Assembly (NCBI RefSeq): GCF_014287895.1
Contig: NZ_JACOPP010000004.1
Span: 166,776 to 230,775 of the forward strand
Source of the DNA: Lawsonibacter hominis
GTDB taxonomy: Bacteria; Bacillota; Clostridia; Oscillospirales; Oscillospiraceae
Direction: 5' to 3'
DNA length: 64,000 nucleotides
In this document: one piece after another, positions 24,432 to 33,332 of the stretch
Numbering within the stretch: the first letter of the stretch is position 1
How the letters are laid out: each line of letters starts with the position of its first letter
Made by a program: the position numbers and the translations under genes
The notes under the pieces: model-generated
Database searches by the model: none
Seen by the model: the letters and a program-made list of their open reading frames with translations, nothing else
What the model was told of the DNA's origin: nothing

Positions 24432-25867
24432 AGCCGTTCCTGTGCGTACCGCTTCCGCTTTCGCACAAAAGTAGCCGGGTCCATGCCCAGACTGCGGGCC
24501 GCGTCCCGGACGTTTCCGAAGCGCTCGTAAGCCCGGTTGATAAACTGCAGCTCAAACTGTCCGGTGAGGGCCTTCAGGTCCACCGTGGGGCCGTCCTCCC
24601 CGCCGGGCAGGGGCGGCGTCCAAACACTGTGAAAGGGCAGGTCCTCGGCCCGGATCTGATCCGAGCCGCTCATGATGACCATACGCTCGATGATGTTTTT
24701 CAGCTCCCGCACGTTGCCCGGCCACGCATAGTTCAGCATGGCCTGACACGCGGAGGCGGTAAGCCGCTTGCGCAGGTTGTACTTTTTGTTTAGCTCCTCC
24801 AGAAAGCTCTCGGCAAAGGGGATGATGTCGTCCCGCCGTTCCCGCAGGGGCGGGATGGTGATGGGCACGACGTTGAGCCGGTAGAACAGGTCCTCCCGAA
24901 AGGTCTTGTCCCGCACCATCTGCCCCAGATCCCGATTGGTGGCGGCCACGACGCGCACGTCCACGCTCACCGCCTCGTTTCCGCCCACCCGGGTGACGGT
25001 GCGCTCCTGAAGCACCCGCAGCAGCTTTACCTGCATCTCCAGCGGCAGCTCCCCAATCTCGTCCAGGAAGAGCGTGCCCTTGTCCGCCACCTCGAACAGG
25101 CCCGGTTTACCGCCCCGGCTGGCCCCGGTAAAGGCCCCCTGCACATAGCCGAACAGCTCGCTTTCGATGAGGTTGGGCGCGATGGCGCCGCAGTTGACCG
25201 TGAGGAAGCGCCCCTCCCGGCGGGCGCTGTTCTTGAAGATGTATTTGGCGATCTTTTCCTTGCCCACGCCGGTCTCCCCCAGCAGGAGCACCGTGGTATC
25301 CAGCGCCGCCACCCGGTCCACCAGTTCCAGCACCTCCAGCATCCGCCGGTCGGCGGCGATCAGGTCCGCGGAGTCCAGCACCTGCTTGCGGGTGTATTCG
25401 ATCTCGGAATAGTACTTTTCGTTCTGCTCGGCGCTCCGCCGGTACTTTTCCTGCAGATCGTAAAGCTCGGTGGTGTCCCGCACGTTGGTCACCACCATGA
25501 CGATGTCCCCACTCTCGTCAAAAACCGGGGTGGAGGCAATGAGGGCGTGGCGGCCGTTGCGGAAGACCTGCTCCAGCGTGACCGGTTTTCGCTTGGAGAT
25601 GGCGATGAGCGTGCCCGAGCGGTCGACGATCCCCTCCCGCTCCAGGTCCCACATGCTGCGCCCCAGCACTTCCTCCGCCCGCAGGCCGGTGATGGTCAGA
25701 TAGGCCTGATTGACCCGGATGGTGACGGCCTGCCCGTCGGTAATGAAAATACCGTCGTACGAGCTTTCGATAATGGCGTCCAGGCGGTCGTAGGCCTCCT
25801 GGAGGCTCCCGAACATCCCGGCGGCCTGGTGGGGGTGATGCAGAAATGCGGGTTCCCGGTTCGGCAT
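24419..25867 (-). CDS. Sigma-54-dependent PAS-AAA-Fis transcriptional activator
   Basis: The 482-residue activator has a PAS domain (about 25-135; 'SSYDGIFITDGQAVTIRVNQ'). Its AAA+ domain has Walker A 'GETGVGKE' (197-204), GAFTGA (244-249), Walker B 'LFLDEIGE' and 'WPGNVRELKNIIERM'. A Fis/TyrR-type HTH follows ('GNVRDAARSLGMDPATFVRK', about 455-474). ATG at 25867 follows GGGAGGG. Its position next to a consensus sigma-54 promoter and a dyad points to control of the 4-hydroxybutyrate operon, with the PAS domain probably sensing the substrate or its CoA thioester. Confidence 0.93.
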   Translation of the reverse strand: MPNREPAFLHHPHQAAGMFGSLQEAYDRLDAIIESSYDGIFITDGQAVTIRVNQAYLTITGLRAEEVLGRSMWDLEREGIVDRSGTLIAISKRKPVTLEQVFRNGRHALIASTPVFDESGDIVMVVTNVRDTTELYDLQEKYRRSAEQNEKYYSEIEYTRKQVLDSADLIAADRRMLEVLELVDRVAALDTTVLLLGETGVGKEKIAKYIFKNSARREGRFLTVNCGAIAPNLIESELFGYVQGAFTGASRGGKPGLFEVADKGTLFLDEIGELPLEMQVKLLRVLQERTVTRVGGNEAVSVDVRVVAATNRDLGQMVRDKTFREDLFYRLNVVPITIPPLRERRDDIIPFAESFLEELNKKYNLRKRLTASACQAMLNYAWPGNVRELKNIIERMVIMSGSDQIRAEDLPFHSVWTPPLPGGEDGPTVDLKALTGQFELQFINRAYERFGNVRDAARSLGMDPATFVRKRKRYAQERLLQK

Positions 25868-25921
25868 GGCGGCGCCCTCCCTTCTCAGATGGTTCCAGTA
25901 TAATTTGCCCCGGAATGCCTG

Positions 25922-26236
25922 TCAAGCGCGGACAGCGCCGCCCCCGGTGCGGCATGCGTACCGGGGGCGGCCAAGTCTCTGCGCCTCAGCCGTGTCCCCG
26001 GGCCTCCAACGCCCGGGCAGTTCCCGCCAGCAGCCCACGGTACACAGCCAGTTGGTATAGCCGTGCTCCTCTCCCCGCGCCCCCGCCGGAAAGGGCGCGG
26101 GCCGAAAGCTCTCGAACCGGGCCAGCCAGGGCCCGTACCGGCGGACGATCTGCGGTGCGTGGGCCTTGTAGTACCACTCTTTGCAGGGTGCCAGCCAGTT
26201 ATAGTCCAAATCGTGCAGCACAACGCGTTTGATCAT
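25922..26236 (-). CDS. EthD-like small protein, C-terminus doubtful
   Basis: The 104-residue frame begins 'MIKRVVLHDLDYNWLAPCKE' and continues 'WYYKAHAPQIVRRYGPWLARFESF', which resembles small EthD-type dimeric alpha/beta-barrel proteins. ATG at 26236 is preceded by GAGGCGG. After 'VGCWRELPG' the frame becomes Arg/Gly-rich and runs through an 11-bp perfect hairpin stem (25938-25970). A one-base shift would give a stop before that hairpin at about 25986. A late frameshift, or a real end that differs, is likely. The function is unknown. Confidence 0.55.
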   Translation of the reverse strand: MIKRVVLHDLDYNWLAPCKEWYYKAHAPQIVRRYGPWLARFESFRPAPFPAGARGEEHGYTNWLCTVGCWRELPGRWRPGDTAEAQRLGRPRYACRTGGGAVRA

Positions 26237-26308
26237 AAGACCGCCTCGCCTTCCGCTCGCTGTATGCAGACCGCCCGCAAAATACGCAGTCCCTCCCCAG
26301 AACCGAAA

Positions 26309-26341
26309 AACGCGGTCCCGGCCGAGTGCCGGGACCGCGTT
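26309..26341 (-). terminator. Terminator of the liv-type operon
   Basis: The 14-bp perfect stem AACGCGGTCCCGGC with a 5-nt loop is followed on the minus strand by TTTTTCGG. It lies 40 bp after the stop of the substrate-binding protein gene. Confidence 0.9.
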
Positions 26342-26380
26342 CGGATTTTTGGGGGAAGGCGCGCTTCCCCGGAGCGGCTT

Positions 26381-27625
26381 TTACTCCACAGCCTTGGGCG
26401 CGCTGCCGTCACACTGGAAGAAGTGGACATCGGCTACCTTCTTGCCGTCTACCCACTGGAAGCTCCCCTGGACGCCTTCGAAGACGGGAGAGTTGTACAG
26501 CCAGTTGCCCAGCGCCTCGCGCTCCTCGGAGAGCTTGGCGGGGTCGCCGGTGAGCTCCAGTTCCTCAATGCCCTGCTTGATGGCCATCATGGCGTCATAG
26601 AAGCCGGGCACCGGGGGCGCGGTGGGGGTTTGTCCGTCGTTGGCCTGCTGATAGGCGGCCACCAGGGTCTGCCATTCCTCGCCGGAGTAGTCGGGGTTGA
26701 GCTTGTTCCAAATATAGGTGCCGTCGCAGTCGGAACCGGCCACATCGAAGTAGTTGGCGTCATAGCTGGCGAAGGTGGCGCAGATGCGGCGGCCTTCGTC
26801 CACGCCGCGCTTGCGCAGCTCGGTCAGGACCTTGGCGGCCTCGTCGGCCCGCAGGTTCAGGTAGTAGCCGTCGGCCTTCAGGTTCAGGGCCTGGATGGCG
26901 GAGGCGGAGCAGTCCAGCTGGCCGGTCTGCACCTCCACCGTGCCCACCACTTCGATACCGGAATCGGGCAGCTGTGCAGTGAGCAGCTCCGTGGCGGCCG
27001 CCTGGGAGGCGTCGGTGGGGGTGTAGAAGATCACGATCTTCTTGATGTCGTCGTTTACGGCGGTCCACTCCTGCGCGGCGGCCAGGTCGCCCTCCTCGGA
27101 ATCGGTCATGTAGCCCATGACGTAAGGGGCGTACAGGTCGCGGATATCCTGGAAGGAGTAGGCGGCGATGTTGGGCACGCCGCCGTCATAGGCCACCTGG
27201 CCGGCGGATTCGGCGCCGGGGGCGTCCATGGGGCCCAGCACCACCAGGGCGTTGTCCACCACGCTGGTCATCTGGGTGACGGCCTTGGAGGTATCAAAGG
27301 CCGTATCCAGCACCGTGACCTTCACCGGCACGCCGCGGATCCCGCCGTTCGCGTTGATGATCTCGGCGGCGTATTCGGCGGCCCAGCCGGCGGGCTTTCC
27401 CACATAGGCGATGGCGCCCGTGGCGGCGGTGAGCATGGGGATCTCCCACTCGGTGACGGCGACGGCGTTGGCATCGGCGGGGGCGTCGGTACCGGCCGCG
27501 GGGGCGGTAGCGGGCGGCGTGCTCTCACCCGCAGAGCCTCCGCTGCTGGAACAGCCGGCCAGCAGGCCGATCATCAGCGCTAGGGAAAGCAAGAGGGCGG
27601 ACATGCGAAGCTTGTTCCGTTTCAT
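26381..27625 (-). CDS. Branched-chain amino acid-type ABC transporter, substrate-binding lipoprotein
   Basis: The 414-residue protein has a signal with lipobox LLAGC (about 21-25), a Ser/Thr/Pro/Ala-rich linker (about 27-60), and a Leu/Ile/Val-binding (Peripla_BP_6) domain: 'GWAAEYAAEIINANGGIRG' and 'TSVVDNALVVLGPMDAPGAE'. It is the last gene of a five-gene transporter operon (LivG, F, H, M, K order). The ligand may be a branched-chain amino acid, but this family also binds aromatic acids, amides and urea. Confidence 0.88.
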   Translation of the reverse strand: MKRNKLRMSALLLSLALMIGLLAGCSSSGGSAGESTPPATAPAAGTDAPADANAVAVTEWEIPMLTAATGAIAYVGKPAGWAAEYAAEIINANGGIRGVPVKVTVLDTAFDTSKAVTQMTSVVDNALVVLGPMDAPGAESAGQVAYDGGVPNIAAYSFQDIRDLYAPYVMGYMTDSEEGDLAAAQEWTAVNDDIKKIVIFYTPTDASQAAATELLTAQLPDSGIEVVGTVEVQTGQLDCSASAIQALNLKADGYYLNLRADEAAKVLTELRKRGVDEGRRICATFASYDANYFDVAGSDCDGTYIWNKLNPDYSGEEWQTLVAAYQQANDGQTPTAPPVPGFYDAMMAIKQGIEELELTGDPAKLSEEREALGNWLYNSPVFEGVQGSFQWVDGKKVADVHFFQCDGSAPKAVE

Positions 27626-27697
27626 GCAGTTTCTCTCCTTTTCGTGACGTTATCTTCAAAGGCGGAGCCTTCCGCCGTTTGAACGGATGGGGGTACT

Positions 27698-28576
27698 TCA
27701 GCTGCGTCCCGCCGGGACCCTTGCTTCTCCCCCGCGGGCAAAAAGGCGCTTGATCTTACCGGGCAGTTCCCGGGTGATGATGCCCTCGGGCCGGGCCATG
27801 AGGATGACCACCAGGATCACGCCGTAGATGATCTGGGTAAAGCTGTTGATGCTGGCGGGCACCCACTGGGGCAGGCCCCACAGCAGGGGCACCGAGACGA
27901 ACACCCCCCATTGGGTATAGCGCCCGCCCACAAAGAGCATGGTCATGACGGACAAAAGCAGGGAAAAGCCGAAGGTCTCGGGATAGATGGTGCGCATGTT
28001 GAAGGCGTAGACGGCGCCGGACACCGCGCCGTAGATCGAGGAGATGGTCAGAGAGAAGACCGTCATCTTCTTCACGTTGATGCCCAGCGTGGTGGCCATA
28101 TCGGCGTCGGTGCCGATGGCCTCCAGCGCCCGGCCCAGCTTGGAGTGGTTGAGCCGGTAGAGGAAGGCGCCCAGCAGGATCACCAGGATCACAGAATAGA
28201 GCAGCAGGTGCTCCACCTTGGGGATGCCCCGGATACCGCGGGTGCCGCCCAGAAAGTCCAGGTTGCGGATGACCGATTGGATGATGAAGATCAGAGCCAT
28301 AGAGGCCACGGCAGTGACCACGCCCGAGGTGCGGGAGAAGCCAAGCGCGGGCAAAAAGCCCAGGATCGCGCCCACCACGGCGGCGCCCAGCACGCACAGG
28401 AAAAAGGGCCAGCCCAGCTCCTTGGCGGCAAAGGCGGCAAAGTAGCCTCCCACGGCCATGCAGTAGACGGTGCCGTTGTACAGCAGCCCCGCCCGGAAGG
28501 GCACCAGCGCCCCCCACACCAGGAGGATGAAGGCGCAGCAGAAAATCAGATACAGGGTCATGGATGTGGACAGCAT
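27698..28576 (-). CDS. livM: Branched-chain amino acid-type ABC permease (LivM)
   Basis: A 292-residue inner-membrane permease with about eight helices and the LivM features 'LFYRLNHSKLGRALEAIGTD'-type cytoplasmic loop ('SKLGRALEAIGTDADMATTLG') that contacts the ATPase, plus 'GAVSGAVYAFNMRTIYPETFG'. It pairs with the LivH homologue 13 bp upstream. The Arg-rich tail is cytoplasmic. The symbol reflects family, not a proven substrate. Confidence 0.88.
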   Translation of the reverse strand: MLSTSMTLYLIFCCAFILLVWGALVPFRAGLLYNGTVYCMAVGGYFAAFAAKELGWPFFLCVLGAAVVGAILGFLPALGFSRTSGVVTAVASMALIFIIQSVIRNLDFLGGTRGIRGIPKVEHLLLYSVILVILLGAFLYRLNHSKLGRALEAIGTDADMATTLGINVKKMTVFSLTISSIYGAVSGAVYAFNMRTIYPETFGFSLLLSVMTMLFVGGRYTQWGVFVSVPLLWGLPQWVPASINSFTQIIYGVILVVILMARPEGIITRELPGKIKRLFARGGEARVPAGRS

Positions 28577-28589
28577 ACGTCTTCCCCCC

Positions 28590-29465
28590 TTAGTGCTGCT
28601 TGCCGAACAGGCCGTTCGGCTTCCAGATGATGACCAGCATGATGACGCCGTAGAACACGGCCTCGGTCCAGCGGCCGGGCAGGTAGGCCAGGGCCATGGC
28701 CTCCACCACGCCCATGAACAGGGCGGAGAGCAGTCCGCCCTTCAGGTTGCCCATACCGGCAAAGAGCATGAGGATAATGGCCTTGACGGCAAAAGTGTCG
28801 CCCAGGGCGGGGGACCCGGCGCCCAAGGTCATGATGCACAGGATGGCGATGATGCCCGCCAGCAGGCCTGCGATCCCGAAGCCCAGCACGCCGGTGCGGC
28901 CAAAGGGGATGCCCAGCATCCTGGCCACCCGCAGGTTCTGCGCCATAGCCCGGATGGCGCGGCCCTCCTTGGATTTGAAGAGGAACCACATCAGCGCCAC
29001 CGCCACCACGGCGCAGCATACCAGAGTGACGATATTGGCTGCGGAGAAGCTGATCAGGCCGATATTGATGGTGTTCTGGCGGCCGGTCATGGCGTCGGGA
29101 AAGGCGAAATTGGCGCCGCCGTTGATGTACTTGGAGATAAATTCCGTAATGATGATGCCGATGCCCATGGCCAGGGTGACGGTCTCCAGGTCCGCCCCCC
29201 GCACGGACAGGGGCCGGAACAGCGGCTCGGTGGCAATGGTGAACACGATGGCCGAGACCAGCATCACCACGATGCACAGGGGGATGTTGTTTCCGGTATG
29301 GGTCAGGGTGAGCCAGCCCATGGCCATGGTGAGCACCACAATGTGGGAATAGCTGTGGTGTACGATGTTGCGCACCAGCACCAGCAGGTTCATACCCAGC
29401 ACCAGCAGCGCGTAGATGCCCCCGGTGGCGAGGCCGACGATGATCTGTGCGATGAACGATTCCAT
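28590..29465 (-). CDS. livH: Branched-chain amino acid-type ABC permease (LivH)
   Basis: The 291-residue permease starts 'MESFIAQIIVGLATGGIYAL', the typical LivH opening. It carries the coupling-loop motif 'SKEGRAIRAMAQNLRVARMLG' and 'LAGIIAILCIMTLG'. ATG at 29465 lies behind GAAAGGAGG. It forms the transmembrane heterodimer with LivM. Confidence 0.9.
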   Translation of the reverse strand: MESFIAQIIVGLATGGIYALLVLGMNLLVLVRNIVHHSYSHIVVLTMAMGWLTLTHTGNNIPLCIVVMLVSAIVFTIATEPLFRPLSVRGADLETVTLAMGIGIIITEFISKYINGGANFAFPDAMTGRQNTINIGLISFSAANIVTLVCCAVVAVALMWFLFKSKEGRAIRAMAQNLRVARMLGIPFGRTGVLGFGIAGLLAGIIAILCIMTLGAGSPALGDTFAVKAIILMLFAGMGNLKGGLLSALFMGVVEAMALAYLPGRWTEAVFYGVIMLVIIWKPNGLFGKQH

Positions 29466-29483
29466 GGATTCCCCGCCTCCTTT

Positions 29484-30200
29484 CTATTCTCCGCCCAGGT
29501 AGGCGCGCCTGACCTCGGGGTCGTCGGCCAGCTGCCGGGCGGGTCCTTCCATCACGGTCACGCCCAGGTCCAGCACATAGCCCCGGTCGGCATACTGCAG
29601 CGCCTTGCGGGCGTTCTGCTCGGAGAGCAGGATGGTCAGGCCCTGCCGTTTCATCTCCACCAGGAACCGGAAGATCTTGTCCACGTAGGCCGGCGAAAGG
29701 GCCAGGGAAGGCTCGTCCAGCAGCACCAGCCTAGGTTCCCCCATCAGCGCCCGGCTGATGGCCAGCATCTGCTGCTCGCCGCCGGATAGGGTGCCCGCCT
29801 TCTGGGTCTTTCGATCATTCAGAATGGGGAAGTAGGAGAAGACCTTCTCCAGCATGGGGCCATAATCCCCTTTGTGGTGGTAGGCGCCCAGCTGGAGATT
29901 CTCCAGCACCGTCATATCGGCCAGCATGCCCCGGCCCTCGGGCACCACCGAGATGCCGGCGGCCACCACCTTCTCCGTCTTCCAGCGGGTGATATCCTGG
30001 CCCAGGAACGTGATCGTTCCGCTCTTTGCCCGCTGCAGGCCCAGGACGGCATTGATCAGGGTGGATTTCCCCGCGCCGTTCGCGCCGATCAGGGCCACGA
30101 TCTCGCCCGGACGGACCTGCAGATCGATCTTCCTGACCGCGCAGATGGGGCCGTAACAGACCGACAGGCCCTCGACGTTCAACACATTAGTCTGTTCCAA
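29484..30200 (-). CDS. livF: Branched-chain amino acid-type ABC ATP-binding protein (LivF)
   Basis: The 238-residue ATPase has Walker A 'GANGAGKST' (about 38-46), Q-loop region 'VPEGRGMLADMTVLENL', signature 'LSGGEQQMLAISRAL' and Walker B 'LVLLDEPSLAL'. 'PEGRGMF'-type text after Walker A is specific to LivF. The TTG start at 30200 lies within the end of livG (14-bp overlap); a GTG 5 codons further on is an alternative. Confidence 0.9.
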   Translation of the reverse strand: MEQTNVLNVEGLSVCYGPICAVRKIDLQVRPGEIVALIGANGAGKSTLINAVLGLQRAKSGTITFLGQDITRWKTEKVVAAGISVVPEGRGMLADMTVLENLQLGAYHHKGDYGPMLEKVFSYFPILNDRKTQKAGTLSGGEQQMLAISRALMGEPRLVLLDEPSLALSPAYVDKIFRFLVEMKRQGLTILLSEQNARKALQYADRGYVLDLGVTVMEGPARQLADDPEVRRAYLGGE

Positions 30201-30948
30201 GGTACGCTTCCACCACCTTTGGATGATTTTTGACCTCCTCGGGCAGGCCCTCGGCGATCTTCGCGCCGAATTCGATGGCCGTCACCACGTCGGAGGAGCG
30301 TGTGACCAGCTTCACGTCGTGGGCGATGAGGATGATGCTGGTACCCTGCTCCTTGATTTGACGGATCAGCGCTTCCAGCCGGGCCGACTCCTCGGCCCCC
30401 ATGCCCGCGGTGGGTTCGTCCAGCAGCAGCAGCTTGGGGCCGGTGGCCAGGGCGCGGGCGATCTGCAGCAGGTGCTGGTCGGCCCAGGCCAGGTCCCGGG
30501 CCCAGCGTCCGGCCGAGCGCTCCAGGCCCACGAAGGCCAGCTGCTCCATCGCCCGCTCCCGCATCGCCCGCTCCTGCCGGGACGCCCGGAAGGGCGCATG
30601 CAGGAAGGTGTCCGCCGCTTCGGTCTTGGTCTTGGCAAAATAGCCGCACATCACGTTATCCAGTACGCTCATGCGCCCCATGACCTTGGGGATCTGGAAG
30701 GTGCGGCTGATGCCCAGGCGGGCGATCTCGTAGGCGGGCAGGCCGGTGATGTCCCTGCCGCCGAAAAAGATCTGTCCGTCGGTGGGCGGGAACACGCCGC
30801 TGATGACGTTGAATGTGGTGGTCTTGCCGGAGCCGTTGGGGCCGATGAGGCCATGGACGGTCCCTTGCGTTACGGTCAGGTCCAGTTCCTTGATGGCATG
30901 CACGCCGCCAAAGCGCTTGTTGACTTTACGCAGTTCCAGGATATCCAA
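30187..30948 (-). CDS. livG: Branched-chain amino acid-type ABC ATP-binding protein (LivG)
   Basis: From a TTG at 30948, 6 nt after AGGAGGG, the product has 253 residues ('MDILELRKVNKRFGGVHAI'). It contains Walker A 'GPNGSGKTT', 'RLGISRTFQIPKVMGRMSVL' (LivG-specific Q-loop), a degenerate signature region 'RDLAWADQHLLQIARAL' and Walker B 'LLLLDEPTAGM'. The canonical LSGGQ is replaced by 'RDLAWADQ', which is unusual. Longer in-frame starts to 31035 lack a ribosome-binding site. It is the first gene of the operon. Confidence 0.85.
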   Translation of the reverse strand: MDILELRKVNKRFGGVHAIKELDLTVTQGTVHGLIGPNGSGKTTTFNVISGVFPPTDGQIFFGGRDITGLPAYEIARLGISRTFQIPKVMGRMSVLDNVMCGYFAKTKTEAADTFLHAPFRASRQERAMRERAMEQLAFVGLERSAGRWARDLAWADQHLLQIARALATGPKLLLLDEPTAGMGAEESARLEALIRQIKEQGTSIILIAHDVKLVTRSSDVVTAIEFGAKIAEGLPEEVKNHPKVVEAYLGTD

Positions 30949-31028
30949 GGCGTTCCCTCCTGTCTCTCTCGAATTTGGCTCCAGTATATCGGCGCTTTGT
31001 GATGGCCGCGTGAAAAAGGCGTAAAAAA

Positions 31029-31061
31029 GATGCACAATATTTCGTTGAAATATTGTGCATC
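31029..31061 (-). terminator. Terminator of the two-component operon
   Basis: The perfect 15-bp stem GATGCACAATATTTC with a 3-nt loop is followed on the minus strand by TTTTTTACG. It lies 5 bp after the sensor kinase stop. Confidence 0.95.
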
Positions 31062-31065
31062 CTGC

Positions 31066-32466
31066 TTATTCACAGGGCAGTGCAAACCAGAACCGGCTGC
31101 CCTCCCCCTCCCGGCTGTCCGCGCTGTAGCGGGCGTGATGGAGCTCCAGGATGGCTTTCACGATGGACAGGCCCACGCCTGTGCTGGCCGCATTCTTGTC
31201 AAAGCGGTTGATCTTATAGTAGCGCTCCCAAATCTCCCGGAGCTGCTCCGTCGAAATGCCGCCCCCGGTGTCGATGACCTCGAACAGGCCCTCCCCGGCC
31301 CAGCGGCTGACCCCCACGTACACCAGCTTATCTCCGCCGGTATAATTGAACGCGTTGCTGATGAGATTGAACGCGGCCCGCTCCAGCTGCTGCCGGTCCC
31401 CCCGCACGAGCACGTCCCGGTCCAGCGAGAGAAAGAGGCGGTAGCCCTCCCGCTCCCACAGATGCCGGAAGTCCCCCAGGGCCCGCTCCACGCTCTCCGC
31501 CAGGGGAAATACCTCCATATTCAGCTCCATGGTGCCCGACTGGAGCCGGGACAGGTCCAGCGTTTCGTTGACAAACCGGGTCAGCTTTTCCGTCTCCCGG
31601 ACGATCACGTCCAGGTGGGCCTCCCGTTTTACCGGATCATCCCCGGAGATCTGCTGGACCATCTCGGCGTAGGCCCGGATCATGGTCAGGGGGGTACGCA
31701 TGTCGTGGGAAACGTTGGCGATCAGATCCCGGCGCAGGGCCTCGGTATTGCTGAATTCCGTAGCCGCCGTGTCCAGAGCGTGGGAGAGGTGGTCCAGCTC
31801 CGTACAGGAGCCCTTGGGAAAGTCCACCCCGTAATCCCCGCCGGCCAGCCGCAGGGCCCGCTGGGTGATCTGAGTGATGGGGCGGGACAGGTTGGACGCC
31901 AGCAGAAAGGCCAGCACCGTCGCCACCACCAGTACCACCGCCGTGACCAGAAGAAACCGTGAGGAGAGCATGGAGAGCGTGGTGGATACCGGCACCATGT
32001 TCGTGCTGGTGAAAAGCACCTCCCGCAAGCCGTCCTGCAAAGCCACCACCTGGACCTGGACCAGCCACTCGCTGTCATGGACGGTGTCGGGGACCCGGTA
32101 AAAATAGTAGCCGTCGGTACCATCCAGGCGTGCAAAGATACCATAATCCACCAGATCCTCCTGGGGCGGAGGCGCATCGGCCCCGTCGTTGCCCAACGAG
32201 CGCAGCAGCACCCCGTCCTCCCGCAGGATCTGAATGAAAAAGCCGGACCGGGCCACCGAACGCAGGGAGTCCGCGAACCCCTCCCGCCCGTAGGTGGAGG
32301 AGATGATATTGCCCGCCTGCTTGAGCCGGTCGATCCGGTCGTTTTCGTAGGTGGTGCGGATGGTGGTGATCTGGACGACCCACATCAGCCCGCATACCAG
32401 CACCGCAAATCCCACCAGCGCCGCCCAGAGCCGGAAGCGGAAGGAATGCACGTCAAACCGCTTCAA
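31066..32466 (-). CDS. HAMP-domain sensor histidine kinase
   Basis: The 466-residue kinase has two membrane helices (about 12-30 and 175-197) around an extracytoplasmic sensor domain, then HAMP (about 198-250), HisKA with the phospho-acceptor His in 'NVSHDMRTPLTMIRAYAEM', and HATPase_c with 'NLISNAFNYTGG', 'VIDTGGGI' and 'STGVGLSIVK'. Its start (TTG 32466, or a GTG 5 codons on) lies inside the regulator gene (14-bp overlap). The stimulus is unknown. Confidence 0.9.
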   Translation of the reverse strand: MKRFDVHSFRFRLWAALVGFAVLVCGLMWVVQITTIRTTYENDRIDRLKQAGNIISSTYGREGFADSLRSVARSGFFIQILREDGVLLRSLGNDGADAPPPQEDLVDYGIFARLDGTDGYYFYRVPDTVHDSEWLVQVQVVALQDGLREVLFTSTNMVPVSTTLSMLSSRFLLVTAVVLVVATVLAFLLASNLSRPITQITQRALRLAGGDYGVDFPKGSCTELDHLSHALDTAATEFSNTEALRRDLIANVSHDMRTPLTMIRAYAEMVQQISGDDPVKREAHLDVIVRETEKLTRFVNETLDLSRLQSGTMELNMEVFPLAESVERALGDFRHLWEREGYRLFLSLDRDVLVRGDRQQLERAAFNLISNAFNYTGGDKLVYVGVSRWAGEGLFEVIDTGGGISTEQLREIWERYYKINRFDKNAASTGVGLSIVKAILELHHARYSADSREGEGSRFWFALPCE

Positions 32467-33130
32467 ATTTATACCCCGCTCCCCGCATGGTCACGATGAA
32501 GCCGCGGTAGGGCCCCAACGCGCTGCGGAGCATCTTGATGTGGGTATCCACCGTCCGGTCGTCTCCCAGAAAATCATTTCCCCACACCTTGCGCAGCAGC
32601 TGTTCCCGCGAGAGGACGATGCCCTTGTTCTGCACCAGGGTAAAGAGCAGATCATACTCCCGGGGCGTCATCGGCACCGCCCTGCCGTCCACCCGGACGC
32701 TGCGGCCCGCCGGGTCCACCTCCAGCCCCCCGAAGGCCGCGGGCCGGACCGCGCCCCCGTCCTGCGCCCGGGCGGAGCGGGCGCAGATGGCGCCCAGGCG
32801 TGCCACCAGCTCCCGGGGGGAAAAGGGCTTGACCACATAATCGTCAATGCCCAGCTGAAAGCCCTTGAGCTTGTCGTACTCCTCGCCCCGGGCGGAGAGC
32901 ATCAGCACCGGCACCGACGGATCGCCCCTTCGGATCTCCCGGCAGGCGGCAAAGCCGTCCATCACCGGCATCATGATATCCATCACGATGAAGTCAAATT
33001 TCTGCATCCGGCACAGGGAGACCGCCTCCGCCCCGTTGGCTGCCTCCGCCACCGTATGTCCGTCAAACTCCAGATACTCCCGGATCACATTGCGGATCCC
33101 CTCCTCGTCGTCCGCCACCAGTCCCCGCAT
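32453..33130 (-). CDS. OmpR/PhoB-family response regulator
   Basis: A 225-residue regulator with a receiver domain (phospho-acceptor Asp51 in 'FIVMDIMMPVMDG', acidic pair 'DDEE' at 7-10, Lys in 'DDYVVKPFSPREL') and a C-terminal winged helix ('MTPREYDLLFTLVQNKGIV', 'DDRTVDTHIKMLRSAL'). It precedes and overlaps its cognate kinase gene. The targets are unknown. The neighbouring liv operon or the divergent carbohydrate cluster are candidates by position only. Confidence 0.92.
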   Translation of the reverse strand: MRGLVADDEEGIRNVIREYLEFDGHTVAEAANGAEAVSLCRMQKFDFIVMDIMMPVMDGFAACREIRRGDPSVPVLMLSARGEEYDKLKGFQLGIDDYVVKPFSPRELVARLGAICARSARAQDGGAVRPAAFGGLEVDPAGRSVRVDGRAVPMTPREYDLLFTLVQNKGIVLSREQLLRKVWGNDFLGDDRTVDTHIKMLRSALGPYRGFIVTMRGAGYKFEAV

Positions 33131-33332
33131 CTCGCTTCCTCCCTCCGTACGCGTCTGTTTTCTTTAATCTTATGAGAACGTGCCGCCCCTGTCAAGAAAA
33201 ACCGCCTCCCGTGCAGCTGGAAGCGGCCGTTCCAGGCCGCATATTGCCCCCGTTTTTTGTGCGTTTCAGCCAAAGAAAAACAGGCATTTTTGATCTGTTT
33301 GACAAATTTGTGCAGAGCGCTCAAAAAAGGGC

